Assembly: GCA_028023455.1 (NCBI GenBank)
Contig: JAQFVV010012420.1
Span: forward strand, 4,530,001-4,594,000
Direction of reading: 5' to 3'
DNA from: Epiperipatus broadwayi
Lineage: Eukaryota > Onychophora > Udeonychophora > Euonychophora > Peripatidae
Length of the DNA: 64,000 nucleotides
Shown here one piece after another: positions 51,300 through 62,134 of the stretch; the stretch's first letter is position 1; every line of letters begins with the position of its first letter. The notes under the pieces were generated by a model. That model searched no databases and was not told the origin of the DNA. It saw only the letters and a list, made by a program, of their open reading frames with translations. Position numbers and translations under genes: made by a program.

Positions 51300-51985
51300 T
51301 TATAAAAACAGAAGCTCATAAATTATCATTATCTTTAGAATTTTGTTTTATATTTTGAACTCTTTTTAATAACAAGTGCTCTTTTGTTCTTTTCTCCAAT
51401 GTGCATCTCGACTCACATATATCCACTACACACCTACATATCCATTTATAAATGAAACAATTTTTATTTGTAAATATGGTTTTATATTTACAGTTATTTA
51501 TTAATTTATTTAATGTAGGTAGTGCATAAAATGCAATGTCACATATACCTTTATAAATTTTCCTTATGAAACTTGATGTTGATTTGAAATATATGGTATT
51601 GATATCCAAATTTTATTATCAGAAGAATTAACATCATTATTAATCTTATTTTTACTTTTGTATTTATATTTCAAATTAAAATTTTTAATAGTATAATAAA
51701 TATGATCATAATTATATCCACCATTTAACAATTCATTAGAATACATTTCAATATTTTTGCCTTTATTCAATGAATATTTACAAAGATTATCATTTCTAAA
51801 CAAGAAGGATTTCAAACTTGCCATTTTATGTGACATTGGTACTCTTGATTTATATGGAATGGAGCCTCTTTTTGTTATTGGTTTAATAGTCATATAGTAA
51901 TCCAGTTTATCTCTGCTTCTAATTATCTTAAGATCTAGAAATTGAACACATATTAAATTTTCATCTGTTTTAATCCATTTTAAGC
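51300..51985 (-). mobile_element. Penelope-like element copy 3, decayed RT end plus GIY-YIG
   Basis: Minus strand: CVQFLDLKIIRSRDKLDYYM (about 51960-51900), then the frame 51893-51564 with RGSIPYKSRVPMSHKMASLK, SFLFRNDNLCKYSLNKGKN and WISIPYIS. After a frameshift comes the frame 51609-51316 with IRKIYKGICDIAFYALPTLN, KLINNCKYK and the endonuclease segment CRCVVDICESRCTLEKRTKE, where the GET of the GIY-YIG family reads CES. This covers the RT thumb to the endonuclease. Most of the RT and the tail are missing. It is oriented opposite to copy 4. Confidence 0.8.
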
Positions 51986-52014
51986 CTATATAAACAAAAT
52001 ATGTTAGAAGAAAT

Positions 52015-52225
52015 CTACAAAATTAAAAATGCCTATATAAAATTAAAAAATAATTTCTTTGCTATTCTACTATCTTAAGTAGCAATACAAGATTAATACA
52101 TAAATCTCATTAAAATCACACACCAATAATATTCCCATGTGAATGACCAACTTTCCATAAATTATGAATAATTACTCTGTTTATTCAACACTTTATCTGT
52201 ACTATTTATAAAATATGAGATTGGT
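52015..52225 (-). mobile_element. Inverted fragment of a PLE 3' tail
   Basis: Reverse complement of the end of copy 4 (about 53140-53350). Shared blocks: CCCATGTGAATGACCAACTT, ACTCTGTTTATTCAACACTT, CATAAATCT and TTTTTAATTTTATA. It lies directly upstream of copy 4 in the opposite orientation, an arrangement known from Penelope-type insertions. Confidence 0.8.
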
Positions 52226-52229
52226 CTAT

Positions 52230-53350
52230 GGGTTAACCTGTTTCAGCAATTATATGTAGTTATTTGTTATCATATTATGAAGAGAAAATTTAAAAAGAAT
52301 ATTTTTTGATGGGTGTTAAAATTTATTTTAGGTATGTACATGATATACTTATTATTGGAGTAAATATGATAGTGCAAAAACTATTTATTAAATTAAATGA
52401 TATTGATGGTTTGACATGGACTATTAATTTTGAAGATAGTGAGAATAGGATAAAATTGTCTGGATTTAATTTTATGAAGAGAAGGTAAGAAAATTAATAA
52501 TAAAATGGTGTTGGAACCATTATCAATGACAGGGTTTGCCCATCCAAATTCAAATGTTCCACTTACCTATAAATTAGCGGGTTTTGGAACATTTCTTTTT
52601 AGAAATACTGTTTTGTGCAAATTTCAGAGTGATAAATGGCTTATATTAAAAAATATGTTAATGATTTATTGGGTGTGGGATATAATAGAAAAAATATTTT
52701 ATATGAATTATATAAGTTTAAAAGTAAATAGAGAAGAAAAGGTGGAATAGCATTGCCTTATATAAATGATATCATGTTTAGTAAGATTACACGATTGGTA
52801 TCTGTTGATTTTAATATTGCATTTAAAGTTGGTGCAAATACTGGAAGGTGAATTATTAATGGAAAAGATTGTAATAATAAAGTTAATAAGTGTAATATTA
52901 TATATAAAGTGGTATGTCATTGTGGATATAGTTACATCAGGGAGACTAAATGTGCATTGAAAAAGAGGGTTAGGGAGCATAAATTATATAATAAGTTATG
53001 TTGTTCTGCAGATAGGTATAAGACTGCTTTTGCAGAACATGCAGTTATTTGTAGTGAAGAGTTCTCCTTTGATAGTATTTTTTTGCATGTGGAAAATGAT
53101 TTGAAAAGAAGAAAGATTAAAAAATCATATTTTATAAATAGTACAGAGAAAGTGTTGAATAAACAGAGTAATTGTGTTCATATTCCTAATTTATGAAAAG
53201 TTGGCCATTCACATGGGAACATTATTGGTGTGTAATTTTAATAAGATTTATATATTACCCTTGTATTGCTGCATAAGATGGCAAAAGAAGCTGTAAACTG
53301 GCTATAGCAAAGAAATTATTTTTTAATTTTATACAGGCATTTTTAATTTT
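52230..53350 (+). mobile_element. Penelope-like element copy 4, RT to endonuclease and tail
   Basis: The frame 52306-52488 carries IYFRYVHDILIIG, the RT catalytic YxDD box with the first Asp replaced by His, then a short stretch. The frame 52505-52750 has AHPNSNVPLTYKLAGFGTFL and FRNTVLCKF. A third, shorter segment near 52700-52900 has RRKGGIALPYINDIMF and VGANTGR. The frame 52909-53196 holds the GIY-YIG region: CHCGYSYIRETKCALKKRVR, EHKLYNKL, FAEHAVICSEEF, then RRKIKKSYFI. The tail, with TTGGCCATTCACATGGGAAC, ends at about 53350. At least three frame breaks and the mutated catalytic box show it is dead. It begins within the RT palm, so it is 5' truncated. Confidence 0.85.
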
Positions 53351-53529
53351 GTAGATTTATTCTAGTATATTTTATAATATCAATAATTATGTGCTTTTAA
53401 CGCTGTTAAAGAAGTTATATTTATTAATAATTTATTTAAAGCTTAGTGCTTTTGTTTATTATATTTATATCATTTGATATTACATATATATATAATATTC
53501 AAATATAAGTTTATTGTCTATACTAAATT

Positions 53530-53850
53530 TAATGCAATTATAAGGGACTTGAATTCAGACTTTCAAGCTCCCTACAGCTATGCACTCCATTTTATACAAC
53601 TGATATACATGAGCACATACATGTGAAAGAGATAAATGATCTCCAACATACATATTTCATGCTGAATCAGCACAGTTTGTCCAGATCACCATCTCCCATG
53701 CATATATACGATCAACACTTAATATATATTAAGATAGCAAACATTCAAACTTTAATGGACAAGCTTCAATTTTCTCCATTCTCCAACTAACTCATCAACC
53801 ATCTATATGGATGGTTGAAGAGTTGGAGAGTGAACAATATGTAACAATAG
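53530..53850 (-). mobile_element. Family C element, truncated copy
   Basis: Minus-orientation unit: GAATTCAGACTTTCAAGCTC at the start, TATATATTAAGATAGCAAAC, then CCATCTATATGGATGGTTGA at a small terminal palindrome. The hammerhead at about 53643-53685 is broken: the core has lost five bases after CTG, although stem II TGCT/AGCA and GAAA remain. Confidence 0.75.
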
Positions 53851-53869
53851 TTACCAAAACAAGTATTTT

Positions 53870-55675
53870 TTTCCTTTGATTTCTTCTTTATTTCCAACAT
53901 TTGTTTATTTTTCTGACAATGTGCATGTCCTTTTTGTATGTGTGTGGAAAATAAAATATTATTTGTGCATGCATATATAATTTTAATTAATTATAAATTT
54001 GCAGTTATTTTGAAATGCTACAAAAAGAATAATAATATTAATTTTATCTTCTTTCTTCAAAAGATTTTGTAAAAATCAGTTAATAAAAAAAAAAGTTAAT
54101 ATTTTTTCTATTATCAACCATGTTTTTTTTTCCTTTTACAGATTGAACAAAAATACCAAGTTTCAAATATATTGCACATTTAATTAGACAACAAATCAAA
54201 AACTGTAATTGGTTAATAAAAAAAGGCATGTTTTTTTTTAAAAAAAAAAAGATGTTAGACAAAAATTTAAAAAAAAATAATTTTTTTTTTTAGGGAATAA
54301 TTTAATTTAAAAATATTTTTTCTTAGTTTACTTTCACTACTTCATTAATAATAGTAATGCTGTGCTAATTGAAACAAGATCTATAAAGCAATTTTATTCT
54401 CATGAAAAAAATACTATTATTTTTATTCGGGAAAGGATATATATATTAATCCGTTAAAGGCTAAATTATGACTTTCTGGAATATTGTTGTTTTGTTCAAA
54501 TTATAATTCATTTTACCTTTATTAAAATCTCTATGAGCAAAAATATCAGATTTTATATTAGTTTTGTTTTTTTTAAAATGGGTTTCCTATACATATGATA
54601 CTGGTGAATTCAATATCCAAAAAAAAAATATTGATAACTGATTTTTAATTTTTTTTGTTTCATAAAACATTAAAAACTTAAAGATAGTGTACATTGTTCA
54701 GTAAAAATTAGTTTAAACACTGAATATTTAAATAATTATTATAATAAGTATTATTAGACATTTATTTTATATAGCTGTGATGTTTTTTATAAACTGTAAT
54801 ATTAATAAGCCAAGAAGCTAATGCATATGCGCTTTGTAGATTTAACTATATAAATGAATAGATTTAACTATATAAATGAATACTCTCTCTTTCCAAACAA
54901 CAAGATAAAGTCTTTGTGAAAAGACAGGATAAATCTATCTATCTTTTCGACCCAAATGTTTATGTATGGGCAAATCTTAAGTATTTGGAAATGAGAGCAT
55001 GAAGATGTTAATCAATCACTTTAAATTACTTTAGGTGAACATGTCATGCATACTGTGAAAAACATTTTAATAAATTTAAACTAAAATTTAAAAATTGTTA
55101 AAAAAATTTACAAGACTTTGAAAATGTTTAGACTTGAGTAACATCAATAAAAAATATTTAAAAACAGCTATACAGATAGCAGGGTGGGGAAGGGGATTAT
55201 CAACTAAATACTAAATGCATGCACTACTGAGATAAGACAACATATGAAACAACTAAAAAGAATAGAATATATTTAATATGGACAATAATGGTAACAAAAA
55301 GCTTAACTGAAAAATGCTAAGAAAATCTATACAAGAGGAAAAAAATCTCAAAGTTATAAATTATTAATTTAATATTAGATTTAAAAAAAAGCAGGATCAT
55401 TACAAATGAGAATGACATTATGAAGTATGTGAAAGTGTTTTAACAAATAATTACATAGCAATAATGAACAAATCAAAACAAAACAAAATGGGCCTATAGA
55501 ACATTTACATAATTCAAAAATGAAATAAAAATTATATAAAAAGTAAAGTTCTAGAAAATAACAAAACCATTATAATTTTTTTTTAAAAGTGAATGCAATA
55601 TTAGAGAAATTTGTTAAAGCTATATACAAAAATTCTATGTAATAAATATTTTTCAAATACCTAGAATAATATAAT
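53870..55675. other. AT-rich, no gene; includes a 22-bp tandem duplication
   Basis: AGATTTAACTATATAAATGA is present twice in tandem at about 54838-54881. No gene recognised. Weak coding-like scraps at 55180-55660 (Lys/Asn-rich) cannot be assigned. Confidence 0.45.
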
Positions 55676-55680
55676 AGGGA

Positions 55681-56300
55681 AACTCTCTCCATACATCAGT
55701 GCCACTCTAAGCAAGACAGAGTAATCAATGGATGCCAGAAGGCTTGTGCATAAAATCCCTATTTAGTGCCTACTCATCCATTATCCCCAAACTAGTTTCT
55801 GGCTTATGGCCTTCATCAGTGAGGAGCCTTGGATCTGAGAGCACTGCACCTAGATCTTAGGATCTAATGCAACCCTCTAGCAGCCACCTTTTAACCCTAT
55901 ATAACTACTAAACTATGAGAATAAAATTGAAAGCACACAGATATTTTCAATCTAAACTCAATAGCTCAAATAGTCATATGGGTCTGAACTCAGTTCAGCA
56001 CCCATACATTTTGGTGTCTTTTGCTTTTACAACCATAGCCACCACCTTCCTATAAGGCAGGATTGGTATTAAACATTAAAACATCACATGATCACTATCT
56101 TCCATGTACACTCATAACTATTGTTATAATAGGCAAAACTCTCTCCATACAGTAGTGCCACTCTAAGCAAGACAGAGTAATCAATGGATCCATTGATTAC
56201 TCTGTCTTTCTTAGAGTGGCACTACTGTGTGGTGATAGTTTTGCCTATTATAACAACAGTTATGAGCAAGCATGGAAGATAGTGATCATGTGATGTTTTA
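55681..56300 (-). mobile_element. Family B element, partial tandem dimer ending in a hairpin
   Basis: One full unit in minus orientation runs from 56136 to 55681. The phrase AACTCTCTCCATACATCAGT that starts the unit at 55681 recurs at 56137, a period of 456 bases. The second unit extends only ~60 bases (to ATCAATGGATC), then turns back on itself as a ~65-base-arm palindrome ending in the shared GTGATCATGTGATG segment. This copy shows the complete unit interior, including GCAGGATTGGTATTAAACAT, that the inverted copies at 15517 and 46280 lack. Confidence 0.8.
55784..55825 (-). ncRNA. Hammerhead ribozyme-like motif (family B, tandem copy)
   Basis: Minus strand: TCCTCA, CTGATGA, stem II GGC/GCC around CATAA, GAAA, stem III AC/GT, cleavage site GTT in place of GTC (still UH), then TGGGGA. 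Core intact; the changed triplet might slow cleavage. Confidence 0.7.
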
Positions 56301-56309
56301 AGGTTTAAT

Positions 56310-56985
56310 ACCTAGAAGAATGTTGTAGTAATATTAATATTTTGAAAATGGTGTAAAAGTCAGTTATATATTGAATATTTAATAAATTAACTACAAAGAA
56401 ATGTAGATTCAAGTGAATTAATGAACAAAGTGAACACACATCCAACACCAAAGTGAGTTAAAAAAATTAATAAGTATGCTATTATTTTACATTTTATTTT
56501 CTTACAGGGATTAAAGGTATCAGTATAATGAAAGCTTTTAGAACATTATGCCATAAATCTAGAGTATTAACAAATTGAGAAAACTATTAAAATGCAATAA
56601 CATTGATTAGATTGCATAACTGATACTAAGGATATACTTCATTCAGTTCCATATATTTTTATTCTCTTTGATTTTTTATTTAAATCCACATAAAATATTC
56701 CATATAAAAAATACAGTAAAAAATGGAAATATATTCACCTGCTTAGAAACAATAAGATAATCTAATTTCAAAACATCTTCAATATAATGCTGCTGTAATC
56801 ACTATCCCAATGTGTATTAAAAGAACCATCCCTAAATCTTATAATTTAAAATAAACAAAGAAGAAATTTAGCATTTTAAATGCATTAATTATATTTCACT
56901 TTTCCTCTTCATAGTATTATTATTTGTGCTGATGACTTACAAATAAGAAAGCAATTATTTTATAGTTTAATTTCTAAACTCAATA
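56310..56985. other. AT-rich, no gene recognised
   Basis: Nothing supportable on either strand. Confidence 0.5.
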
Positions 56986-56989
56986 GATT

Positions 56990-57570
56990 AGCTGAAACGC
57001 ACATGCTTATCTATACCTGTGTCTATATATGTAATATACAGGGTATATGAGCACAGACTTTCACATGATCCACCACTCTCCACATTATCTCTTAACACTG
57101 ATACACTCGAACACATATATGTTGAAAAGATAAATAATCACCAATATACGTATTTCATGCTAAACCAGCAATCATCAGTTGGTCCAGATTACCATCTCTA
57201 CACATATATGCTATAAGTGCTCAGATATATATTAAGATAGCCAAACCTCACACTTTAATGGACAGGCTTAAATCTATTCCACACTCCAACTCTTCAACCG
57301 TCCATCCAATTGAAAATCTGATGATGGAATGCTCAAAGACCATCCTTAGGCCGAGATTCTTGTCACACCCATGTTGACCTAAGGTCAATCTGACCCCTCA
57401 TGTACAGGACATAATCCATTTAATACACATAGAAGGGATGGGCAGACATCTCTACTTATGTAATAGCCAAAACGCACAGGCTTATCTATACCTGTGTCTA
57501 TATATGTAATATATAGGGTATATGAGAATAGACTTTCACATGATCCACCACTCTCCACACTATCTCAATA
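56990..57570 (-). mobile_element. Family C element, unit plus start of a second in tandem
   Basis: The ~95-base block with CTTATCTATACCTGTGTCTA and TTTCACATGATCCACCACTC occurs at about 57006 and again at about 57481, a 475-base period, with one full unit between. The unit includes GATAAATAATCACCAATATA, the hammerhead, ATATTAAGATAGCC, CCATCCAATTGAAAATCTGA, CCCATGTTGACCTAAGGTCA and ACACATAGAAGGGATGGGCA. The 65-codon plus frame at 57019 is a chance reading of the repeat. Confidence 0.8.
57140..57183 (-). ncRNA. Hammerhead ribozyme-like motif (family C), complete
   Basis: Minus strand: ACCAA, CTGATGA, stem II TGCT/AGCA around GGTTT, GAAA, stem III ATAC/GTAT, cleavage site TA, then TTGGT, which pairs fully with ACCAA. 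Core and all three stems are intact. Confidence 0.75.
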
Positions 57571-57574
57571 GATT

Positions 57575-58305
57575 AATCATTTCTTAATATATAAGGTTCA
57601 TGCTTCTTTCTTTTTAATAAATAATCAATCAAATAGTTTATTGTTTGAAAGTTCATAAAAATTTCACCATTTTAGGGCTGTACTAAACAAAGTAAGGCAA
57701 ATAATTATTGCTCAGTCCATAAGAAGTTGAAACCCTGAAATGATAGCATTTTATCTACAATCCATGAACTTTGGACATTAAACTTCCAAAAATCCATCAT
57801 TCTAACACTGCATCAAATAACGCTGGACCAAAAGATAATTAAAATTTTATTGCTCAGGTGTTTGTAAGAAGTTTACTCCCCAAAAATGACAGGAAAAATC
57901 ATAATTTATGGTCATAGAGCTCCAGTATTGACACTTCTACAATTATGATAAATCATGCAATGGGTAGAATTGTTTATTAAAAGAATGAACTTTTTCAAGA
58001 TGACTTCAAGTGGATTTAAGGCAACTCTAACTTGGGAGATATAACTATCATTGCTATTAAAAAAAATCCAGATTTGCTGTGAGCAGTTGTCACAATGATT
58101 TGTTCAAAAACTAAAGATTTATATTGTCATTTCTTGATTGAAGTAATAAAAAATAAGTTCACTTAAGTCAACCTTGAGAAACTTGACTGGTCAAAGTTAT
58201 TCAAGAGTTATCACTTTGATAATGCAACATCACATTTTCTCCCAAGTAACAGATTATTTAATTAATCTATTGTAAATTATTTGTTTGAAGGTTTTTAATG
58301 ATGGT
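57575..58305. other. No confirmed gene; possible transposase scrap
   Basis: Slightly GC-richer than its neighbours. Plus-strand pieces at about 57990-58240 read NPDLL, AVVTMICSKTKDLYCHFLIE and YHFDNATSH. The last resembles the DNA.x.H motif of IS630/Tc1/mariner-type transposases, but stops interrupt it and no other catalytic motif is visible. Confidence 0.3.
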
Positions 58306-58309
58306 ACAT

Positions 58310-58735
58310 TATAAGATGTGATATGTTGGACAATTTCCATCATTTATGAGTAAATGTTTAATGTATAAAAAATTTTAAATTTTATTTAAACTTTCCAAAC
58401 ACAAACAACTTGTTAGTAATAACACACAAATAGACAATACAGGTTAGTAATTACACAAAGTTTTGAGTAGTATTATTCTCCATGTTGCTGGCCTATGTGC
58501 ACAGTGACAATATTCACTTAGAAGTTGAATTCACACTTTTAGATTCTTAAATATTGAATTTAAGGCAAATGCTCTACCAACATAACTTTTCTGCCAAAGG
58601 CAACATATAGTAGAAATTTCATATATTTATATATGAGGGTTGGTTCAAATCCTCCTGAGTTCTTCAATTTTTTTTTTTTAAAAAATTGAAAAACTCATAA
58701 ATGATGGAAATAGTCCAACATATCACATCTTATTT
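58310..58735. mobile_element. Family A-like element with terminal inverted repeats
   Basis: Ends AGATGTGATATGTTGGACAA..TTTCCATCATTTATGAG and the inverted CTCATAAATGATGGAAATAG..CCAACATATCACATCT pair over ~38 bases, enclosing ~350 bases. The interior keeps family A features on the minus strand: a tRNA-like GGTAGAGCATTTGCCTTAAA and AACTTGTTAGTAATAAC. Such termini suggest a MITE-like body combined with a tRNA-like segment. Confidence 0.7.
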
Positions 58736-58739
58736 TAAA

Positions 58740-59595
58740 TTACATCTCAAATGTAAATTTACAATATTTTTTTTCATCTAGAAAACAAACTAAAATGTTT
58801 GCTTATCAAGTTTCACTCATTCAAGTTCTCATAATTGTAGACAAACAACTTATAAATAACCCAATGTAGAGTGAAAATCTCTCCACCATTTCTCTAAAAT
58901 AAAAAATGGAGAAGATATTAATTACCATGCTAGCCAACTTCCAATTGTGAAGGATTTGATGGTTTTATTCTAATTTTATCCTCCAACTAAAAATATGTAG
59001 ACATCTATTTTTGATCAATAATTGGATACCTATGAGTTGAATATCCGAAAACAAAATTCTAGGCTTGCTTAGAAATCTTCACCCAACTGGAAAAAAATCA
59101 TAAATTCCATATGGATTCGAATTCTAGATTATGAGTATGATAGACAGATAATACTACACAAAACTCTTCTTATTCTCATATATGTATACAAACAGATAAG
59201 CAGACATTTGGAAATATTTATTCAAAAACTTTATTCAAAATAAAGATAAAATAACAAAAAAATATTGTTTTTGTTTTTTTTTTTTAAAAAAAAAAGGAAC
59301 CATATTGCTATTTAAATTACATTTTAATGGATATTTTACAAAATCATTTAAAATGATGACAACATGACATTTGAGTTTGTATAAAATAATAAACAATATT
59401 TTTTAAAAAAGACATATCTTGGCATATGATATCAAAAAAATAAATAAATCAAAATCTAAAATGTGATAAATATGAATCAAATCATGAGGGGTATTTGCTA
59501 TTGTTCAAAATTGATGAATTATATATTTTTTTAAAAATGATTATATTCTCAAGATTCGGAAATAAATTATCATGTATTAATATTTTTAAAAAAGC
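58740..59595. other. AT-rich, no gene recognised
   Basis: GGATTCGAATTCTAG at about 59105 is a B-box-like scrap similar to that at 28185. Nothing else. Confidence 0.45.
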
Positions 59596-59599
59596 TAAA

Positions 59600-61260
59600 G
59601 ATCTTTACATAATATAAAATAATTAAGGGATTTGTTGCTTCGAAGATGTAGCCCAAAGATCTTTATCTCAATAGTCTACCAATGCACTAAACTATAAATT
59701 ATCTATTATCAATTGCTTTGCTTATTATTAAAACTTCACTTAATACAAACGAATTTAAAACCCATTTTGTTGGGAGAGTGTATTGTGTATTAAGTCCTTT
59801 AATTCTGCCAGGATAACCATAGATTCAACAATTATCAACAATGTGTTTCATAGCTTATGTTTGTCCACATTTGTATTGAATCATGGCTGACAAATTACAT
59901 TTATGAAGCAGAACAGTACAATGACCATAATATGTCTAAATTTATTGATAAGACTCCATTAATCTCTAAAAAAAATCAAATCCAGCTGGCTTTATTTCTG
60001 AATCTAGCAAAATAAATTTGTTTGGAGCTTTATAAGCATTCCATTTTTTATACTATAAATCTTTGATTGTAGATTCTTGAGTGAATTTCCAAAAAAAAAA
60101 AATTGATTAAGTTTTAAGTAGTGAAGTAAGTCTAATTAATAATTTTTTTATACATATTATATGAAACAAGTTCTCTTGTTATATGACAGGGGAATGTAAG
60201 AAAGAACAGAAAGCCAATGCAAAAAAATAGATTTAAAGATACAAGTAATATTTCTAATGTTAATATTTAATTAAGTGTCCAGAAGTTTGATGTGGAGGAC
60301 CCAATATGCTAAGAATCTGCCCATAAAATATTTGTATCATAATCCCAAACAGTATGAGCTAGATATCCAAGGCAGTTAGTTATTCTTGGAAATTAATTTT
60401 CATAGAATATTAGCTAAATGAGGAAAATAAATTAGGCTTTATAATCCAATGTTACTTTTAAATAACAAGGAGTTTATTTGGGTTTCATTGTATTATTATA
60501 AAAGATTATATTCAGATTATGAGATGATTCACTATTGTTAGATGAAAACATGAAAATATTGTCTTCATTGGATTAGGATAAGACCCTAGTCTTTGAAAAA
60601 GATTTCCAATCTTTTCATATCCTTATTCAAATATTTTTCTATTTTAGGAAAAAAAATCTCTTTTGAAAAGTCAAAGCAATACCATCAACATAAATAAGTT
60701 TCCTGCATTTGGTTTTAGGAATATCATTGATGAATATATTAAATAAAGCAAATGAGAGAATTTAACTCTATGTATGACTATTCTAAAAAAAATTGTATCT
60801 ACTATATTATCATTTAGTGTCACTTGAAATTTTTTATTGGAGAGCATTTTATCAAATAAATTAATGGTTTACTTGCATTTAAAATTTTTAGAAACTTTAA
60901 CTATTTATTCAAGGTTTTTAATTTATTTTGTAAGCCTTTTTCCAATATAAGTTGTTGAAGATAAAACTTGTTCATAGTAACTTCTTAACTGACATAAACT
61001 GAGCCTGCTCTACAGGTAAAACTATGAATGATTTTGGACAATTATTTGAATCAATAATAGACTTATTTTTCTTTCATGCTAAATTTTTGTAATAGTTTCT
61101 TTATTGATGTTATTGAATAGTTTTGGCAACATCATTTGGTTTTAGATGCTATTTTTTTTAAGAAACTCTAGAAATATGCTATCTGCTCCTGGTATCTTTC
61201 CTGGTTTAAGACAATCTAGGGCAAATTTAAGTTTATAAATGTGTGCAAGTACTTACTATC
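59600..61260 (-). mobile_element. Jockey/CR1-like non-LTR reverse transcriptase relic
   Basis: On the minus strand, from 61225 down: LKFALDCLKPGKIPGADSIF, equivalent to the RT motif K..K.PG.DGI (about 61220-61150). After much decay come FALFNIFINDIPKTKCRKLI and YVDGIALTF at about 60740-60660, equivalent to LF.IYINDIP...YADDIAL, with the second catalytic Asp replaced by Gly. Far downstream, TYYGHCTVLLHKCNLSAMIQ, YKCGQT, MKHIVDNC and YGYPGRIKGLN at about 59960-59800 match the C-terminal CxCG...HIV..CP region of Jockey-type elements. Frames change several times and stops are frequent. It differs from the RTE copies in motif style. The endonuclease half is missing. Confidence 0.75.
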
Positions 61261-61301
61261 AGGTTGATATTGGTGGCTCACATGGACATCAAAAAGCCAC
61301 A

Positions 61302-61433
61302 GATCCAAACTGCAGGTTATTTACATGTATGAATTTTACACAAACTTTCATGTATAATCTTTAGAAAGATCCAAACTGTAGGTTATTTACATGTATGAAT
61401 TTTACACAAACTTTCATGTATAATCTTTAGAAA
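61302..61433. repeat. 66-bp tandem duplication
   Basis: Two nearly identical units (GATCCAAACTG..AGGTTATTT through ATAATCTTTAGAAA) at 61302-61367 and 61368-61433, directly before the family C dimer. Confidence 0.95.
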
Positions 61434-61503
61434 AGAAAAATAATCTATCATTAAAAATAAAGCTGAGCACTAATTGTATATATGTGTGAAGATAGTAATC
61501 TGG

Positions 61504-61547
61504 ACCACCTGATGATTGCTGGTTTAGCATGAAATATGTATATTGGT
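61504..61547 (+). ncRNA. Hammerhead ribozyme-like motif (family C dimer, first)
   Basis: ACCAC, CTGATGA (61509-61515), stem II TGCT/AGCA, GAAA (61531-61534), stem III ATA/TAT around TG, cleavage site TA, TTGGT. The innermost stem I pair is a C-U mismatch; the core is intact. Confidence 0.65.
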
Positions 61548-61971
61548 GATTATTTATCTTTTCAACATGTGCACGATCAGATGGGTCAGCAATATGAGAT
61601 GGCATGGAGAGTTAAAGGCTGTGTGAAAGTCTGAGTTCGACTCCCTTATACTACATTATATATGTACAGGTGTGTGTAAACCTGTACAGTGTATTAATTT
61701 ACATATTTAAAAACATATTGCATTAAAGATCTGCCCATCCCTCGCATATGTATGCAGATGGATTATTCTCCAGTACAAATGAAGGGTCAGAATAACTACT
61801 TTGGCACTAATGTGGTTTTGAACATTCCATTTATCAGATTTTCAATGAAATGGATGACTGAAGAGTTATGGGTTCGAGTAGTTTGAAGCCTGTCCATTAA
61901 AGTATGAAGATTGGCTATCTTAATATAAAGCTGAGCACTGATTGCATATATATGTGAGGATAGTAATCTGG

Positions 61972-62015
61972 ACCAACTGATGATTGCTGGTTTAGCATGA
62001 AATACATATATTGGT
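61972..62015 (+). ncRNA. Hammerhead ribozyme-like motif (family C dimer, second)
   Basis: ACCAA, CTGATGA (61977-61983), stem II TGCT/AGCA around GGTTT, GAAA (61999-62002), stem III ATA/TAT around CA, cleavage after A 62010, TTGGT. Stem I is fully paired; core intact. Confidence 0.75.
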
Positions 62016-62134
62016 GATTATGTATCTCAACATCTGTATGATCAGGTAGGTCAGCAATATGAGATGGCATGGAGAGTTGAGGGTTGTGTGAAAGTCTGAG
62101 TTTGAATCCCTTATATTATATTATTATATTTCCT

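Larger units (their letters stand above)
61440..62130 (+). mobile_element. Family C tandem dimer with two hammerhead motifs
   Basis: One unit and a partial second in head-to-tail order. GCTGAGCACT..TGTATATATGTGTGA begins at about 61452, and its counterpart begins at about 61929. The predicted cleavage points (after 61542 and after 62010) are 468 bases apart. Each unit ends with ATGAGATGGCATGGAGAGTT, GTGTGAAAGTCTGAGTT and a B-box-like GAGTTCGACTCCC or GAGTTTGAATCCC. Between them lie ATCAGATTTTCAATGAAATG and AAGCCTGTCCATTAAAGTAT. Non-coding; the 63-codon minus frame at 61414 is spurious. This is the layout expected of a retrozyme: a ribozyme-bearing monomer in tandem. Confidence 0.85.
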
